Below are positions 38,091-49,129 of a stretch of 64,000 nucleotides of DNA, piece by piece (position 1 is the first letter of the stretch; the number at the start of each line of letters is the position of its first letter). The stretch spans positions 310,001-374,000 of the forward strand of contig JAKCPB010000047.1 in assembly GCA_021442155.1 (NCBI GenBank). The letters are read 5' to 3'. The position numbers were made by a program, and so were the translations under genes. Origin of the DNA: Cymbidium sinense (taxonomy: Eukaryota; Streptophyta; Magnoliopsida; Asparagales; Orchidaceae). The notes under the pieces were generated by a model. The model did not search any database. It saw only the letters and a program-made list of their open reading frames with translations, and was not told the DNA's origin.

Positions 38091-38625
38091 ATGAAAACAC
38101 TTGTTTCACTCATATTTTTAGCCTTAGCTCCATGGAATAATTGAAATCTTATATCACTATGTGTGGAAAATATGAACTACCTAAATATGAATTCTTGAAC
38201 TATGAAAGAGCCTATTACTCACTTTATCAAACAATTTCTACTAATGAAACCATGTAAATACATTAGAAAATATGCATGTTTGCTGAAATGGTTGTTGCTA
38301 TCTGCTCCAATAATGAATCATTGGTTTCATTGAATAACTAAAGAAGATAGATACACCTTTATCTTCATCTCAGGTTAATGGATCTCCTCAATTGCAAGAT
38401 CTCCCATATGGATAATACACATTCCAGTTGACCGAGCCTAATTCTAACTTCTTTATTCTGAAGCAAAGATATCCACAGGGGTGGGTTCATCCTATTCAAA
38501 TATTCACGACCAAGAGATACAATCCTCTTTCGGATAGGCCCTGAAAGGAGAAGGAAGGCTGGAAATCCAACAAACGTCTATCTATTCTATAATTAACCTG
38601 ACCCGATAGTACCCATTTTGAGAAC
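38091..38625 (+). pseudogene. ycf15: ycf15 relic and flank, copy A
   Basis: A frame beginning at ATG 38,091 lies at the ycf15 position after ycf2, and the later part resembles the ycf15 end 'RIGPERRRKAG' near 38,535-38,560. Stops intervene. ycf15 is often non-coding even in plastomes. The spacer to trnL (38,626-38,979) matches the copy at 61,340-61,693, and I see nothing else in it. Confidence 0.65.
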
Positions 38626-38979
38626 GTCCAGTGCCAAAGTCACTGAATGGGTAAGTCGCCAATCCCTAATGTAATGTACTTTATTTGCTGGGTTATGGGT
38701 ACTGGTGGATATTTTACCAGAGGTTTCTATTATTCTACCTTGTGTAATTCCTGTTGAATCTTATACTTGGGGGGTGCGCATAAGGCGGATGATTTCGAAA
38801 TGGACTTTTATGAAGAAGATCGCCAAGATTTCATGATCCGCTACCATTTACAACATCTTGGACTCAGATCGTTAGGATCGCTGGAATACTTCAAATCAAT
38901 AGATAAGATACTCATAAATATTGATTAGATACTAAATCCATTATGGAATTGCTCATTAAATGAGCATTCTCAATATTAT

Positions 38980-39059
38980 TTCTTGAAGAGGACTCGAACC
39001 TCCATGCTCTTTAGCACCAGATTTTGAGTCTCGCGTGTCTACCATTTCACCACCAAGGC
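38980..39059 (-). tRNA. trnL-CAA: trnL-CAA relic, copy A
   Basis: About 80 nt match plastid tRNA-Leu(CAA) on the - strand, with the anticodon loop CTCAAAATC and the TTCGAGTCC arm. The 3' acceptor strand is altered (CAAGAA instead of CAAGGC), so the acceptor stem no longer pairs fully and function is unlikely. The spacer 39,060-39,611 holds no gene that I can see. Confidence 0.85.
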
Positions 39060-39611
39060 CACTTGAAAGTGAATCGTATTCCATGAATATGATATCTATC
39101 TAGTATGATATGTGGAATATATGATAAAAGTGGAGTGTTGGAGTATTTCTATCGATCGGTCATGTCATATAGGCCCGAGTCAGACATCAGATTGCTTTGA
39201 TTAGAATTATCTTAGGGATATATTCTATATATGAAAAAGATGTAAAATTAAACCTCTTTCTTGATTCAAGAGAAGCCCAAAGAAGTGAATAAGGTACCTA
39301 AATAATGATAGATATGTCAAAAGCGGGTCTGATTATGCTTATTCCTAATCTTAAATAGAATGTAATGACGTAAGGATCCATATGTAAATGGAGTATCTAT
39401 TTACATATGCTTGAATGACCCATTCTCATAAAAAGAATGTAAATAACCCTATTCCAGCCTGGTCTAGTCTGGAATGAACTTATAATCTGATGATTGAGTC
39501 AATTCCATGATTATAAGTTCATAACTCCAGCCCATTCCTATTTTGGGCGAAAAATAATTCTTTTATTCCAGTTAGTAAAAGGGATCTTGAACTAAAAAAT
39601 AGACCTAGAAG

Positions 39612-40490
39612 CTAAAAGAGGGTATCCTGAGCAATTTCAAGAATTGGGATCATTGATATTCCTGGTATAGTAGATGCTATCACACATACAGTCATACTCA
39701 ATTTGATGGAATTATTTGATCTTAAGGGAGATCTTATATAATTTCGCACATGAGGGGTTATTTATTGGTTTCACCCAGTCATTAATAACTTGATTATTTT
39801 TAGATAATAGTACATAGAAACAACACTTGTAAGGAGTCCTTTCGAAACCAAGAAATATAGGTCTGTCTGCCATCCACACCAGAATAGATAGAGTTTTCCA
39901 AAAAAGCCTGCCAGTGGAGGAAGACCCCCTAAGGATAAGAGACATAGGGCTAAAGAGAGAGCTAAAAAAGTATCTTTTGTGTATAATCCTGCATAATCTC
40001 GAATGTTATCAGTTTCGGTACATAGACCAAATGATACAATGCAAGTAAAAGTTCCTAGAATCATGGAGATATAGAACAACATATAAGTTATTATGCTTGC
40101 ATATCCATCATTTAAGTCTCCGATAATTATTCCAATAATTTCATATCTGATTTGACCAATGGACAAATATTCAAGCATGTGTTTCATACTTGTTTGAGTA
40201 AGAGCAATGAGATTCCCCAATATAAAGCTAAGAATAGATAGGATTTCCAAAAGAATATGCCATTCTGTTGATGAAAAATAAAAAGAAATATCAAAAATTC
40301 ACGTGGCTAAAGCTGAAGCAGCTACTTTCAAAGTAACAGAAAGAAAAGCAATGGCTGGAGTGGGAGAGTTAGAGTTGAAAAGAGGATTCCTCATTTCTTT
40401 GTTTAATTCAAAACCTTGCATGAGACTTTCACCTCGCATGGCTCTTGAGTGATAAAAGAAAGAAGAGTAGTTCTTCTTTCTTTTTTCATT
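39612..40490 (-). pseudogene. ndhB: ndhB exon 2 and intron end, copy A
   Basis: Exon 2 of the NDH complex membrane subunit B. On the - strand it reads 'TPAIAFLSVTLKVAASA', then '[18 protein letters not shown]', '[18 protein letters not shown]' and '[18 protein letters not shown]', with a stop at 39,612-39,614. A frameshift falls near 39,770. The group II intron domain V ('gagccatgcgaggtg' on the - strand) is visible near 40,430. At about 40,490 the intron is cut and joined to the rpl20-rps12 spacer, so exon 1 is absent. Confidence 0.92.
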
Positions 40491-40962
40491 TCATCAAATG
40501 TTATCGTGAACATGTATAGTTCACACTCTTTGGCTCAAACCATTCATTTTTCAATTACAATTCATTTTTCAATTCTAATTATAAAGTAATAGTACTTTTC
40601 ACAAAATACTATCCATACAGTTATGACATTTAATTCCAAAAGTTGGCTAGGTAGCCAACCCTGTTAGTCTATTTTTTCAAGAAAAGGAATAGGAGCTTAA
40701 CCTTTTTCCTCAACTTAATGGATAACTATTTGCTACCAATAGAGAATTCCATCTCATCTCAAATGGAGTGATTGGATTTGCACCAATGGAAACCATAAAT
40801 TCATAACATGATTAAGTAGATTATAGATCTTCACTTTTCGATACTAGTCAATTAAAAGGTCTTCTTTCACTATATCTATCCTAATTCATTGGTAGTGGTC
40901 ATTGATAATGTAAAAAACTTTTAGATTTTTCAAACTCATGATCTGAACTGAACGAGTCACAC
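40491..40962. other. rpl20-rps12 spacer and rps12 trans-intron part
   Basis: AT-rich plastid-type DNA between the ndhB break and the rps12 5' exon. By plastome order it should be the spacer after rpl20 plus the 5' half of the trans-spliced rps12 intron, which begins as GTGTGACTCG on the - strand at 40,962. No open gene was seen. Confidence 0.5.
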
Positions 40963-41076
40963 ATACACCCTAGTACATGTTCCTTGATGCTGAGGACATC
41001 CTCAAAGAGCAAGAGATTTTATGACATTTCTTATTGGCTATCGGGCATTTCTAATAAGTTGTTTAATGGTTGGCAT
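40963..41076 (-). pseudogene. rps12: rps12 5' exon (trans-spliced)
   Basis: The exon is exactly 114 bp, the normal size of the first rps12 exon (ribosomal protein S12). It begins 'MPTIKQLIRNAR' and is followed by a mutated group II start. Two in-frame stops replace codons 13 (Gln) and 25 (Arg). CGT-CGA has become CAT-CAA, another CG loss. The other rps12 exons are not in the window. Confidence 0.93.
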
Positions 41077-41234
41077 GGCATGTCTATAGAATCTCATTCT
41101 AGATAGAATAGAGTGGGATAGTTTAGATCAATCTTAATAGGATGGTTGATGATTATGAATGATTTCTATTCACACAGGAAATTCTAATTTTTAAAAGGAA
41201 TTTGTATATTTATATGGAATCCCTTGTATTATCA

Positions 41235-42975
41235 TTTTTGACCGCTACAAGATCAACGATGCCATGAGCTTGGGCTTCTGTTGCTGACATAAAACCATCC
41301 CTTTCCATATCTTCAGATATAACCCATAAAGGGTTGCCATTCTTTGTACATAAACCTTTGTGAGAGTTTTGCGATGCTTCAATAGTTCTTCTGCTTCTAG
41401 AATAAATTCCCCTGCTTGTGCCTCGTAAAAAGAACTAGTTGGTTGGTGAATCATAACCCTGATGATATTGATATAACATCATGAATGGTTCTTCTATCTA
41501 TATATTATTCTAAAGTAAGGGGGAATCAAAAGAATAATAAAAATTAGAATTAAAAAATTGTATAGACATTATTTGTACATTGCGTACGACTCTACAATGG
41601 AATTTATCTTTTTGATAGACGTTATTCTATCAAAAAGAATAAATAGAACCTATCCGATCCAAATCATTAAATAATCCATTTACCACCCTTCCTTTCATAG
41701 TAATTAAAAAGATACTATGATGGTTTTGTTACTTTATATATTTATCTCGTCTGTGGTTTAGCAATCCCAAAGTTTTTTTATTAGATCCAAGAAGGATCAA
41801 CTGATTTTTTCCATTTTTTTTAATTCTTTCTCTCATAATGTAAAAATAAGAAGAGACTTCTGGTGTGGAAGAATAATGGTTTTTGATGCTGAAATTGACT
41901 CTTGCTTGACACAAAATCAAATTGGGAATAACCCTTCTTTCATACTACTATCTCGATACAAAATCTCATGTTAGAAAAAACAATAAAGGTTTGTTCATAT
42001 TGAACTCAAATTGCCATGCTATTATATAGTATTTTTTTTTTATTCTAAAATAAAAAAACTCATTAGCGCCAAGCGTGAGGGAATGTTAGACGTTTGTCAA
42101 TTCCAATCCTATTTCTTTCTTTTAACATGTGTTTTGCTCTCCTTCCCCTTCCCTATATTCTATAATGTGGAAAATCAAAAAGAATTTTATGAACTTATTG
42201 AACTAACCTCTCATTGATGTATTGTTTCATCAAAATTCAAATTATGATGTCATTTTTTTGTTCCTGAATGGGCCCTTTCAATTCTTTTAGGTTCTTGTTC
42301 TACTGGGGAAGATTCAAATTCCATATATATAAGTCAAATGATTCCAGTACCACTTCTTTTTTCTTTTTCAATTTTTCATACATTTCCCAAAAATATTCGA
42401 TCTATTCGTCATACTACTCTTTTGGTAGGCAGTTTAAGCTTATCCATATAGTAAGTCTAATAATAGTCCATGATACAAGCATTAATCGTGTAATTATTAT
42501 ATATTATACAAAATAGATTCTCTTATAGTAAGTTATATTCTATTTCATTAATAATGAATTTAATAAATTATTAAGAATTTAATGAAATTTCTATTTTCTT
42601 TTTATATTCTTTATTTTAGAATTGCTACATTTACACTCCCATTCTATTACTTTTAGTTTTACCATTTACAATTTGGTATTCTTTGAACGGAGCCTGAATA
42701 CTTTCTTTTATCAGTCCAAGTAAACCATCAATTATTTTAATTGATAATATTGATCCCCAATAAGAATTATTGTGCTTCACTCTATGAATTATTGATGGTT
42801 TAATAAATAAATATATATTTATTGGACTGGGTGAAATAGAGAATACTCGATCGAGGGAGATTATGGAGAAATACCATATGACCAATCTGTCTGACAAGTC
42901 ATACTATACATCAACCCAAGCTGCATCTTTCTCTCCAAGGCTCTGAAAAGGTACTTTTGGAACACCAAGGGGCAT
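41235..42975 (-). pseudogene. clpP: clpP, exons 1 and 3 plus trace of exon 2
   Basis: Plastid ATP-dependent Clp protease proteolytic subunit. Exon 1 (42,905-42,975, 71 bp) reads '[18 protein letters not shown]' and ends in a stop created at its last codon. Exon 3 (about 41,235-41,460) reads '[17 protein letters not shown]' and '[18 protein letters not shown]'; its normal stop is lost. Of exon 2 only about 24 bp remain (42,073-42,096, 'KRLTFPHA'-like); the part with the catalytic Ser is gone. Remnants of both introns persist, which argues against a grass source. His of the catalytic triad is dissociated from Ser. Confidence 0.9.
42097..42600. other. Unassigned DNA where clpP exon 2 should be
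   Basis: Immediately after the exon 2 trace the sequence stops matching clpP. It contains 'gaatgggccctttcaat' and 'ggggaagattcaaattcc'. Frames at 42,011-42,217 and 42,268-42,516 are not recognised. It may be a plastid spacer moved here or foreign filler. Confidence 0.4.
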
Positions 42976-43168
42976 TAAGATGAAGAAAAAAATGAAGTAT
43001 TATATTTTACTTTAATATGGAAATATAGCAATGGTTTTATTATCTTCATCATTTTTTCTCTTTCTTTTCTATTCTTATATTCTATTTTTATATCTTTTAA
43101 TCTTCTTTCTATTTAGAATCTTATTTAGATTCTATAAAATAGAACTTATTATTCTTATTATATATAGA

Positions 43169-43191
43169 ATATATATATATATATATATATA

Positions 43192-43270
<79 letters not shown>
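43169..43270. repeat. (AT)n microsatellite, about 100 bp
   Basis: A nearly pure AT dinucleotide run with one AG interruption at 43,191-43,192, in the clpP-psbB spacer. Typical plastid spacers have much shorter AT runs, so it probably expanded after transfer. The rest of 42,976-43,639 is AT-rich spacer with no gene. Confidence 0.95.
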
Positions 43271-43273
<3 letters not shown>

Positions 43274-43639
43274 CTGGAAGGTTCATAGAGGAATACATAA
43301 TGAATAAAGAAAGAATGTAATGAAGGGGATCGATGGGATCAGCCGATTGTTCGAATGATTTTGAATTCTAAAAAAGTATCTATGCATTTTTTCCCTAAAA
43401 ATCCTCCCATTGAGTATTAGTACTTATTGGGTATAAAATAAGTTCTGTTTCTATTTGTTCTTATAAATAAAAAGAAATAGAAAGAATTCTATTTCATTAA
43501 AAATAAATAGAAGGGAATACAAATAAATATTAATCCTTTCCTATAAAAAATCTACCAAACATGTGAAATACATGGTCTAGTCTTTTCCAATGCGATAAAG
43601 TTACATAATGTCTTTTTCTTTTCAGAAGGAAGTATTTAC

Positions 43640-45147
43640 ATGGGTTTGCCTTGGTATCGTGTTCATACTATTGTATTGAATGATCCCAGTTGATTACTTT
43701 ATGTCCATATAATGCATAAAGCTCTAGTTTCTTGTTGGGCCGGCTTAATGGCTCTATATGAATTAGCAGTTTTTGATCCCTCTGACCCTGTTCTTGATCC
43801 AATGTAGAGACAAGGAATGTTCGTTATACCCTTCATGACTCATTTAGAAATAACCAATTTATGAGGGGGTTGGAATATATCGGGAGGATCTATAATGAAT
43901 TTGGGCATTTGGAGTTATGAAGGCATGGTAGGAGCACATATTTGGTTTTTTGGCTTGTGATTCTTGTCAGCTATCTGGCATTGGGTGTATTGGGACCTAG
44001 AAATAATATATGATGAACATATGAGAAAACATTCTTTGGATTTTCCCAAGATCTTTGGAATTCATTTATTTCTCTCAGGAGTTGCTTGCTTTGGCTTTGG
44101 TGCATTTCATGTAACAGGATTATATGGTTATGGTATATGAGTGTCTGATCCTTACGAACTAATGATGAAAAGTATAATCTATAAATCCATCGTGGGGTGT
44201 TGAAGGTTTTGATCCTTTTATTCTGGGGGAATAGCTTCATATCATATTGCAGTAGGTACATTGGGCATATTAGCTGGTCTATTCCATCTTAGTGTCCGTC
44301 GGCCTCAATGTTTATGCAAAGGATTACACATGGGTAATATTGAAACTATGCATTCTAGTAGTATTGCTATTTTTTTAGAGCTTTCTTAGTTGCTGGAACT
44401 ATGTGGTATGGTTAAGCAACTACTCCAATCGAATTAATTGGTCCCACCCGTTATCAGTGGGATCAGGGTACTTCCAACAAGAAATATATCGAAGAGTTAA
44501 ATGACTAAAAAAATTTAAGCTTATCTAAAAAAATTTCTAAAAAATTAGCTTTTTATGATTACATTGGTGATAATCTGGTGAAAGGGGGATTATTCAGAGC
44601 GGGTTCAATGGATAATGGGGATGGAATAGCTGTTGGGTGGTTGGGGCACCCCATATTTAGAGATAAAGAAGGGCGTAAACTCTTTGTACGTCACATGCCT
44701 ACATTTTTTGAAACATTTTTGGTAGTTTTTGTAGATGGAGATGGAATTGTGAGGGCCGATGTTCCTTTAAGAAAGGCAGAAGTCAAGTATAGTGTTGAAC
44801 AAGTAGGGGTAACTATTTAATTTTATGGTGGAGAACACAATGGAGCCATTTATAGTGGTCCTACTACTGTAAAAAAATATGCTAGATGTGCCCAATTAGG
44901 TGAGATTTTTGAATTAAACTGGTCTACTTTGAAATCTGATGATGTTTTTCGTAGTAGTCTAAGTGGTTGGTTCACTTTTGGGCATTCTACATTTGCTTTG
45001 CTTTTCTTTTTCGGACACATTTGGCACAATGCCAGAACCTTGTTCAGAGATTTTTTTGCTGGTATTGATCCAGATTTGGATGCTCAAGTGGAATTTGGAG
45101 CATTCTAAAAACTTGGAGATCCAACTACAGGGAGACAAGTAATCTGA
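43640..45147 (+). pseudogene. psbB: psbB (CP47), broken
   Basis: CP47 is the chlorophyll-binding core antenna of photosystem II. The gene starts 'MGLPWYRVHTIVLNDPS' and hits a stop at once (CGA-type to TGA near 43,691), then TAG near 43,804. The clearest open part is 44,578-44,820, '[18 protein letters not shown]' and '[17 protein letters not shown]'. The terminal '[15 protein letters not shown]' is followed by the stop at 45,145-45,147. Total 1,508 bp against about 1,527 normally, so indels are present. Confidence 0.94.
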
Positions 45148-45504
45148 TACAAAATTCTTTTGCCATCTTTTGTCTCTATTTTTTCTTTTATTCTGGTATT
45201 TTGATATTTAGAGTATATAAATTTCTAAATTCTAAATATTTATTTAGATATTTCATTATATTTCATATATTTATCATTTTTTCTATATTTTTATGTATAA
45301 ATAGATTAATAATAATATAAAAAAATTTGAAATAGAATATAATCAATTAGTAATAAGATATGAATGACTATACCTATATATACATACTATATAGATAGTA
45401 ATAGTTAGTAATAGTAAATTGTAAATCTCAAATTCAAATTTCTTTAGTAAATAATCCAAAATGAACAGGTGTGGAAGCTATAATTGTAAACTATGATCGA
45501 ATCT

Positions 45505-45612
45505 ATGGAAGCTTTGGTTTATATATTCCTCTTAGTTTTGACTTTAGGGATAATTTTTTTTGCTATCTTTTTTTGAGAACCACCTAAAGTTCCAACTAAA
45601 AAAATGAAATAA
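45505..45612 (+). pseudogene. psbT: psbT with one nonsense codon
   Basis: A small photosystem II subunit. It has 36 codons in the correct frame, 'MEALVYIFLLVLTLGIIFF', then TGA in place of Arg (CGA) at codon 24, then 'EPPKVPTKKMK'. Only this stop disables it. It lies between psbB and psbN as in plastomes. The psbB-psbT gap (45,148-45,504) is AT-rich spacer. Confidence 0.93.
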
Positions 45613-45674
45613 TTTTTCATTATTTCCATTGAAGTAATGAGCCCCCATATTAATATTGTAGCTCATTACTTCAA

Positions 45675-45806
45675 CTAGTCCCCATGTTCTTTGAAGGGAT
45701 CTCTTAATTTTTGAGAGGGTTGCCCAAAAGCGGTATATAAGGCATACCCAATAAAGCTTACAAGTAAACTGAATATGGAGATGGAGACTAAGGTTGTTGT
45801 TTTCAT
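45675..45806 (-). CDS. psbN: psbN frame, intact but relic
   Basis: 43 codons without interruption on the - strand, the normal length, opposite to psbB and psbH as in plastomes. It reads '[18 protein letters not shown]' with the conserved '[12 protein letters not shown]' and ends 'DPFKEHGD'. PsbN is a membrane factor for photosystem II assembly. The frame is intact, but its nuclear setting lacks plastid promoters or a transit peptide, so expression is unlikely. Confidence 0.85.
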   Translation of the reverse strand: MKTTTLVSISIFSLLVSFIGYALYTAFGQPSQKLRDPFKEHGD

Positions 45807-45916
45807 TTTTTGATAATTTCAAGATAACAAAAGATGACAATAATGTTGTTTATTTACAACTACAATGGAATGGTATACAAAGCCAACATGTTTAAACCCA
45901 TGATGAAGGAGGATTG

Positions 45917-46138
45917 ATGGCTACAAAAACCATTGAGAGTAGTTCTAGATCTGGGCCAAGATCAACTAGCATAGGGAGTTTATTGAAACCATTGAATTCA
46001 GTATATGTAAAAGTAGCTCTAGGGTGGGGGACTGCACCACTTATGGGAGTTACAATGGCTCTATTTGCAATATTTTTTTCTATTATTATAGAAATTTATA
46101 ATTCATCTATTTTGCTGGATGGAATTTCATTTAATTAG
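45917..46138 (+). CDS. psbH: psbH frame, intact but relic
   Basis: 73 codons plus stop, the normal length. It starts at ATG 45,917 just after 'aggaggattg', a plastid-type ribosome site. It reads '[18 protein letters not shown]', '[18 protein letters not shown]' and '[17 protein letters not shown]'. Some conserved residues differ (GKVAPGWG is now VKVALGWG). PsbH is a photosystem II phosphoprotein; here it is a short frame that escaped stops. Confidence 0.88.
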   Translation: MATKTIESSSRSGPRSTSIGSLLKPLNSVYVKVALGWGTAPLMGVTMALFAIFFSIIIEIYNSSILLDGISFN

Positions 46139-46313
46139 TTCATAAAAACTAGTAAGTCCTACTTTTTCAAACAAAAAGATTTTTTTACTTATACTTACTT
46201 AATGCTTAAGATAATTAATACTTCAACTTAAGATTACCTAAGACTTGGATTTTTAGATAATTCTGGTAGTTTGGTCGTGAAATTTATTTGTTTTGATATT
46301 TCATTTTCGGAAT

Positions 46314-47697
46314 ATAAGCATGTGACTTGTTATAATTGATCCTATTGATAATACCTATAATTGACCTATCATCTCTATCAAGATGATTCTACCTCGTCAG
46401 ATATTTATTATAATCTCTGGAGCATGGACTATATAGAATAGATCAAGAAAATGAATATTTGAACTATGATTCATACCTATTATTTAGACCTCACAACCGG
46501 ATTAAAAAAATGGAAATATGAAAATAGGTCTTTGCTAAATCAAATAATTTTTTCCTTCATACTTCCAAAAAAAACCTCTTTCTCTATATTTTGTTTAGTT
46601 ATTACAACCATTGAAGAAGTGATGATCAAATGGTTTTTACTCAGAAATCCTTTGAATTTAGCTTTGGTTTTCTTAAATCATTGTGGTTCTAGTATGAATT
46701 TGAGGTTTTAATTGATTCATAGGGTCTCAACAAGAGAATTCTTCTCAAAATAAAAGAAAAAAAATAGGGAAGAGAAGATTCAAGTGGCCTGTCACGATTA
46801 ACATAAAGAAAGATAGATGAGCCAACTTGATATTGTATTTCTTGGCATTATCATCACAAAGAGGAGATTCTAGATTTTTCTTACTTTGTATCATTGGGTC
46901 AAATCGAGACAAGTGGCTAAGCCACAAGAAGTTTAAAACTCTTTATTCCATATCCGTTGAAACCAGTATTTGTGTTCAGCTTGAGCTATACGAGATGAAA
47001 TTTTTATATAGGGCTCTAAGAGGGTGAGTCTTTCTTGGTTTACCTATCTCAATAAAGTATATAATTGGTTCGAGCGATGTCTCGATATTCAAGCGATTAG
47101 AGATGATATAACTAGTAAATATGTTCCTCTTCATGTCAATATATTTAACTATTTAGGGGGGATTATGCTGACTTATTTTTTAGTACAAGTAGCTACTGAT
47201 TTTGCTATGACCTTTTACTATCGTCCAACTGTTACAGAGGCTTTTTTCCTCTATTCAATACATAATGACCGAGGTCAAATTTGGTTGGTTAATTTGATCA
47301 GTTCATCGATAGTCAGCAAGTATGATGGTTTTAATGATGATCTTGCATGTATTTCGTGTGTATCTTAAAGGGGGTTTTAAAAAACCCCGTGAATTAACTT
47401 AGCTTACAGGGGTAGTTTTGGCTGTATTGACCACATCTTTTGGCATAACGGGTAATTACTTACCTCAGGACCAAATTGGCTATTGGGCAGAAAAAAAATG
47501 TAATAGGCGTACCTAAAGCTATTCCTATAATCGGATCGCCTTTGGTAGAATTATTATGTGGAAGTGCTAGTGTGGGCCAGTCCACTTTGACTCATTTTTA
47601 TAGTTTACATACTTTTGTATTGCCTCTTCTTGCTGCCATTTTTATGTTAATGCACTTTCTAATGATACGTAAGCAAGGTATTTCGGGTCCTTCATAG
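46314..47697 (+). pseudogene. petB: petB with intron (cytochrome b6), copy 2
   Basis: The 6-bp exon 1 ATGAGT appears as ATAAGC (46,314-46,319), so the start codon is lost. The intron's GTGTG start has become ATGTG. Exon 2 runs 47,054-47,697: '[15 protein letters not shown]', '[18 protein letters not shown]', '[17 protein letters not shown]', then frameshifts in the middle, and '[16 protein letters not shown]' to the stop. It is immediately upstream of petD as in the plastid psbB operon. Introns prove the source was DNA, not mRNA. Confidence 0.93.
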
Positions 47698-47881
47698 AGA
47701 AGGCAAATCATATATATTTGTAATTTATCATATCGGGGAGGAACAAGAGTCTTTTATTACTACAAATATTTATTATTGAAAAATAAGGCATGTTTTTGGA
47801 TACTTCTATTCAATTATGAAGTATTTTTTATTTGATATGAATCTAATAGTTGAAGTATTTTTTCTTAAAAGGGGATGGATT

Positions 47882-48959
47882 ATGGGAGAGTGTGACTTGA
47901 ACTATTGATTGGTCCATGCAGATATATGATTTTATCCACCAAGTTGGATAGTAATTTTAGTAAATTTTTTATAGTATGTAGATGCATTCATTTCCTTTGC
48001 ATCGACCTTGATATATTATACTTTCAGAGTTAAATAAGGGATCTAAGGAAGAACAGGGGCTAGACTTTATAAGTAACAAGTAAAAACTTTGTATTTTGTT
48101 TATGTAATACAATCGAGATGTTGTGAGGACAAATACCAACCAAAGGATATAAGACAATCCAAAAAGCTCTTGATTATGATCAAATTTGTAAGCCGACTTG
48201 GATATTGAGCATTTCCCTGTTACCGGAACTAAATTATTTGCAATGAATAATGAATCATTGAAACTCAGGGAAATGGAATTTGATAAATAGTTTATTACAT
48301 AGAGTCATTCTACATTATATATGTAGATATGTATAAAATATAGGTCTTCTATGGACCTATTTTTGTTCTATGGATCTATTTATGTGATTCTTTTGATTCT
48401 TGCTCAAGCTGGATGATAAAAGATTATCATGTCTAGTTCTTTTGGGGGATGGATCTACAAGAGTTAACCTATCCAAATAACAAAGAAACCTGATTTGAAT
48501 GATCCTGTATTAAGAGATAAATTGGCTAAAGTGATGGGACATAATTATTATGGAGAACTCGCATGGCCCAATGATCTTTTATATATTTTTTAGTAGTAAT
48601 CCTAGGCACTACTACATGTAGTGTGGGTTTAGAAGTTCTAGAGCAATCAATGATAAGTGAACCAGCGGATCCGTTTGGAACCCCGTTGGAAATATTACAC
48701 GAATGGTACTTCTTTCCGTTATTTCAAATACTTCACATAGTGCCCAATAAATTATTGGGTGTTTTTTTTAATGGTTTAAGAACCAATAGGATTATTTATA
48801 GTACCTTTTTTAGAGAATGTTAATAAATTATAAAATCCATTTCATCGTCCAGTAGCTACAACAGTATTTTTGATCGATACCACAGTAGCTCTTTAGTTAG
48901 GTATTGGACCAACATTACCTATCGAGAAATCCCTCACTTTAGGTCTTTTTCAAAGCTAA
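47882..48959 (+). pseudogene. petD: petD with shortened intron, copy 4
   Basis: Exon 1 is ATGGGAGA (47,882-47,889), one base off, then the intron start. The intron is about 590 bp, some 250 shorter than in copy 1, owing to a deletion joined at a shared TTGGA near 47,943-47,947. Exon 2 (48,479-48,959) has a lost base near 48,590 and later frameshifts. It still shows '[18 protein letters not shown]' and a stop at 48,957-48,959. It is in its normal place between petB and rpoA. Confidence 0.92.
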
Positions 48960-49129
48960 ATACCATCACATAGGTATCTAAGGAATATCCTCTTCTGGAT
49001 CTTCCCTAGATACATCAATCTTATGATGTATCTATTCTGCAAATATATGGACCGTGTTAGAGATTCAAAACTTATTATATTATTTTTTATTTTATTTAAA
49101 ATTATAAAAACTAAAAAATTCTAATAAAT

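Noticed and set aside
45544..45840. 98-codon - strand frame around psbT/psbN
   Set aside because: It is in a different frame from psbN and has no likeness of its own; the psbN frame at 45,675-45,806 is the true one.
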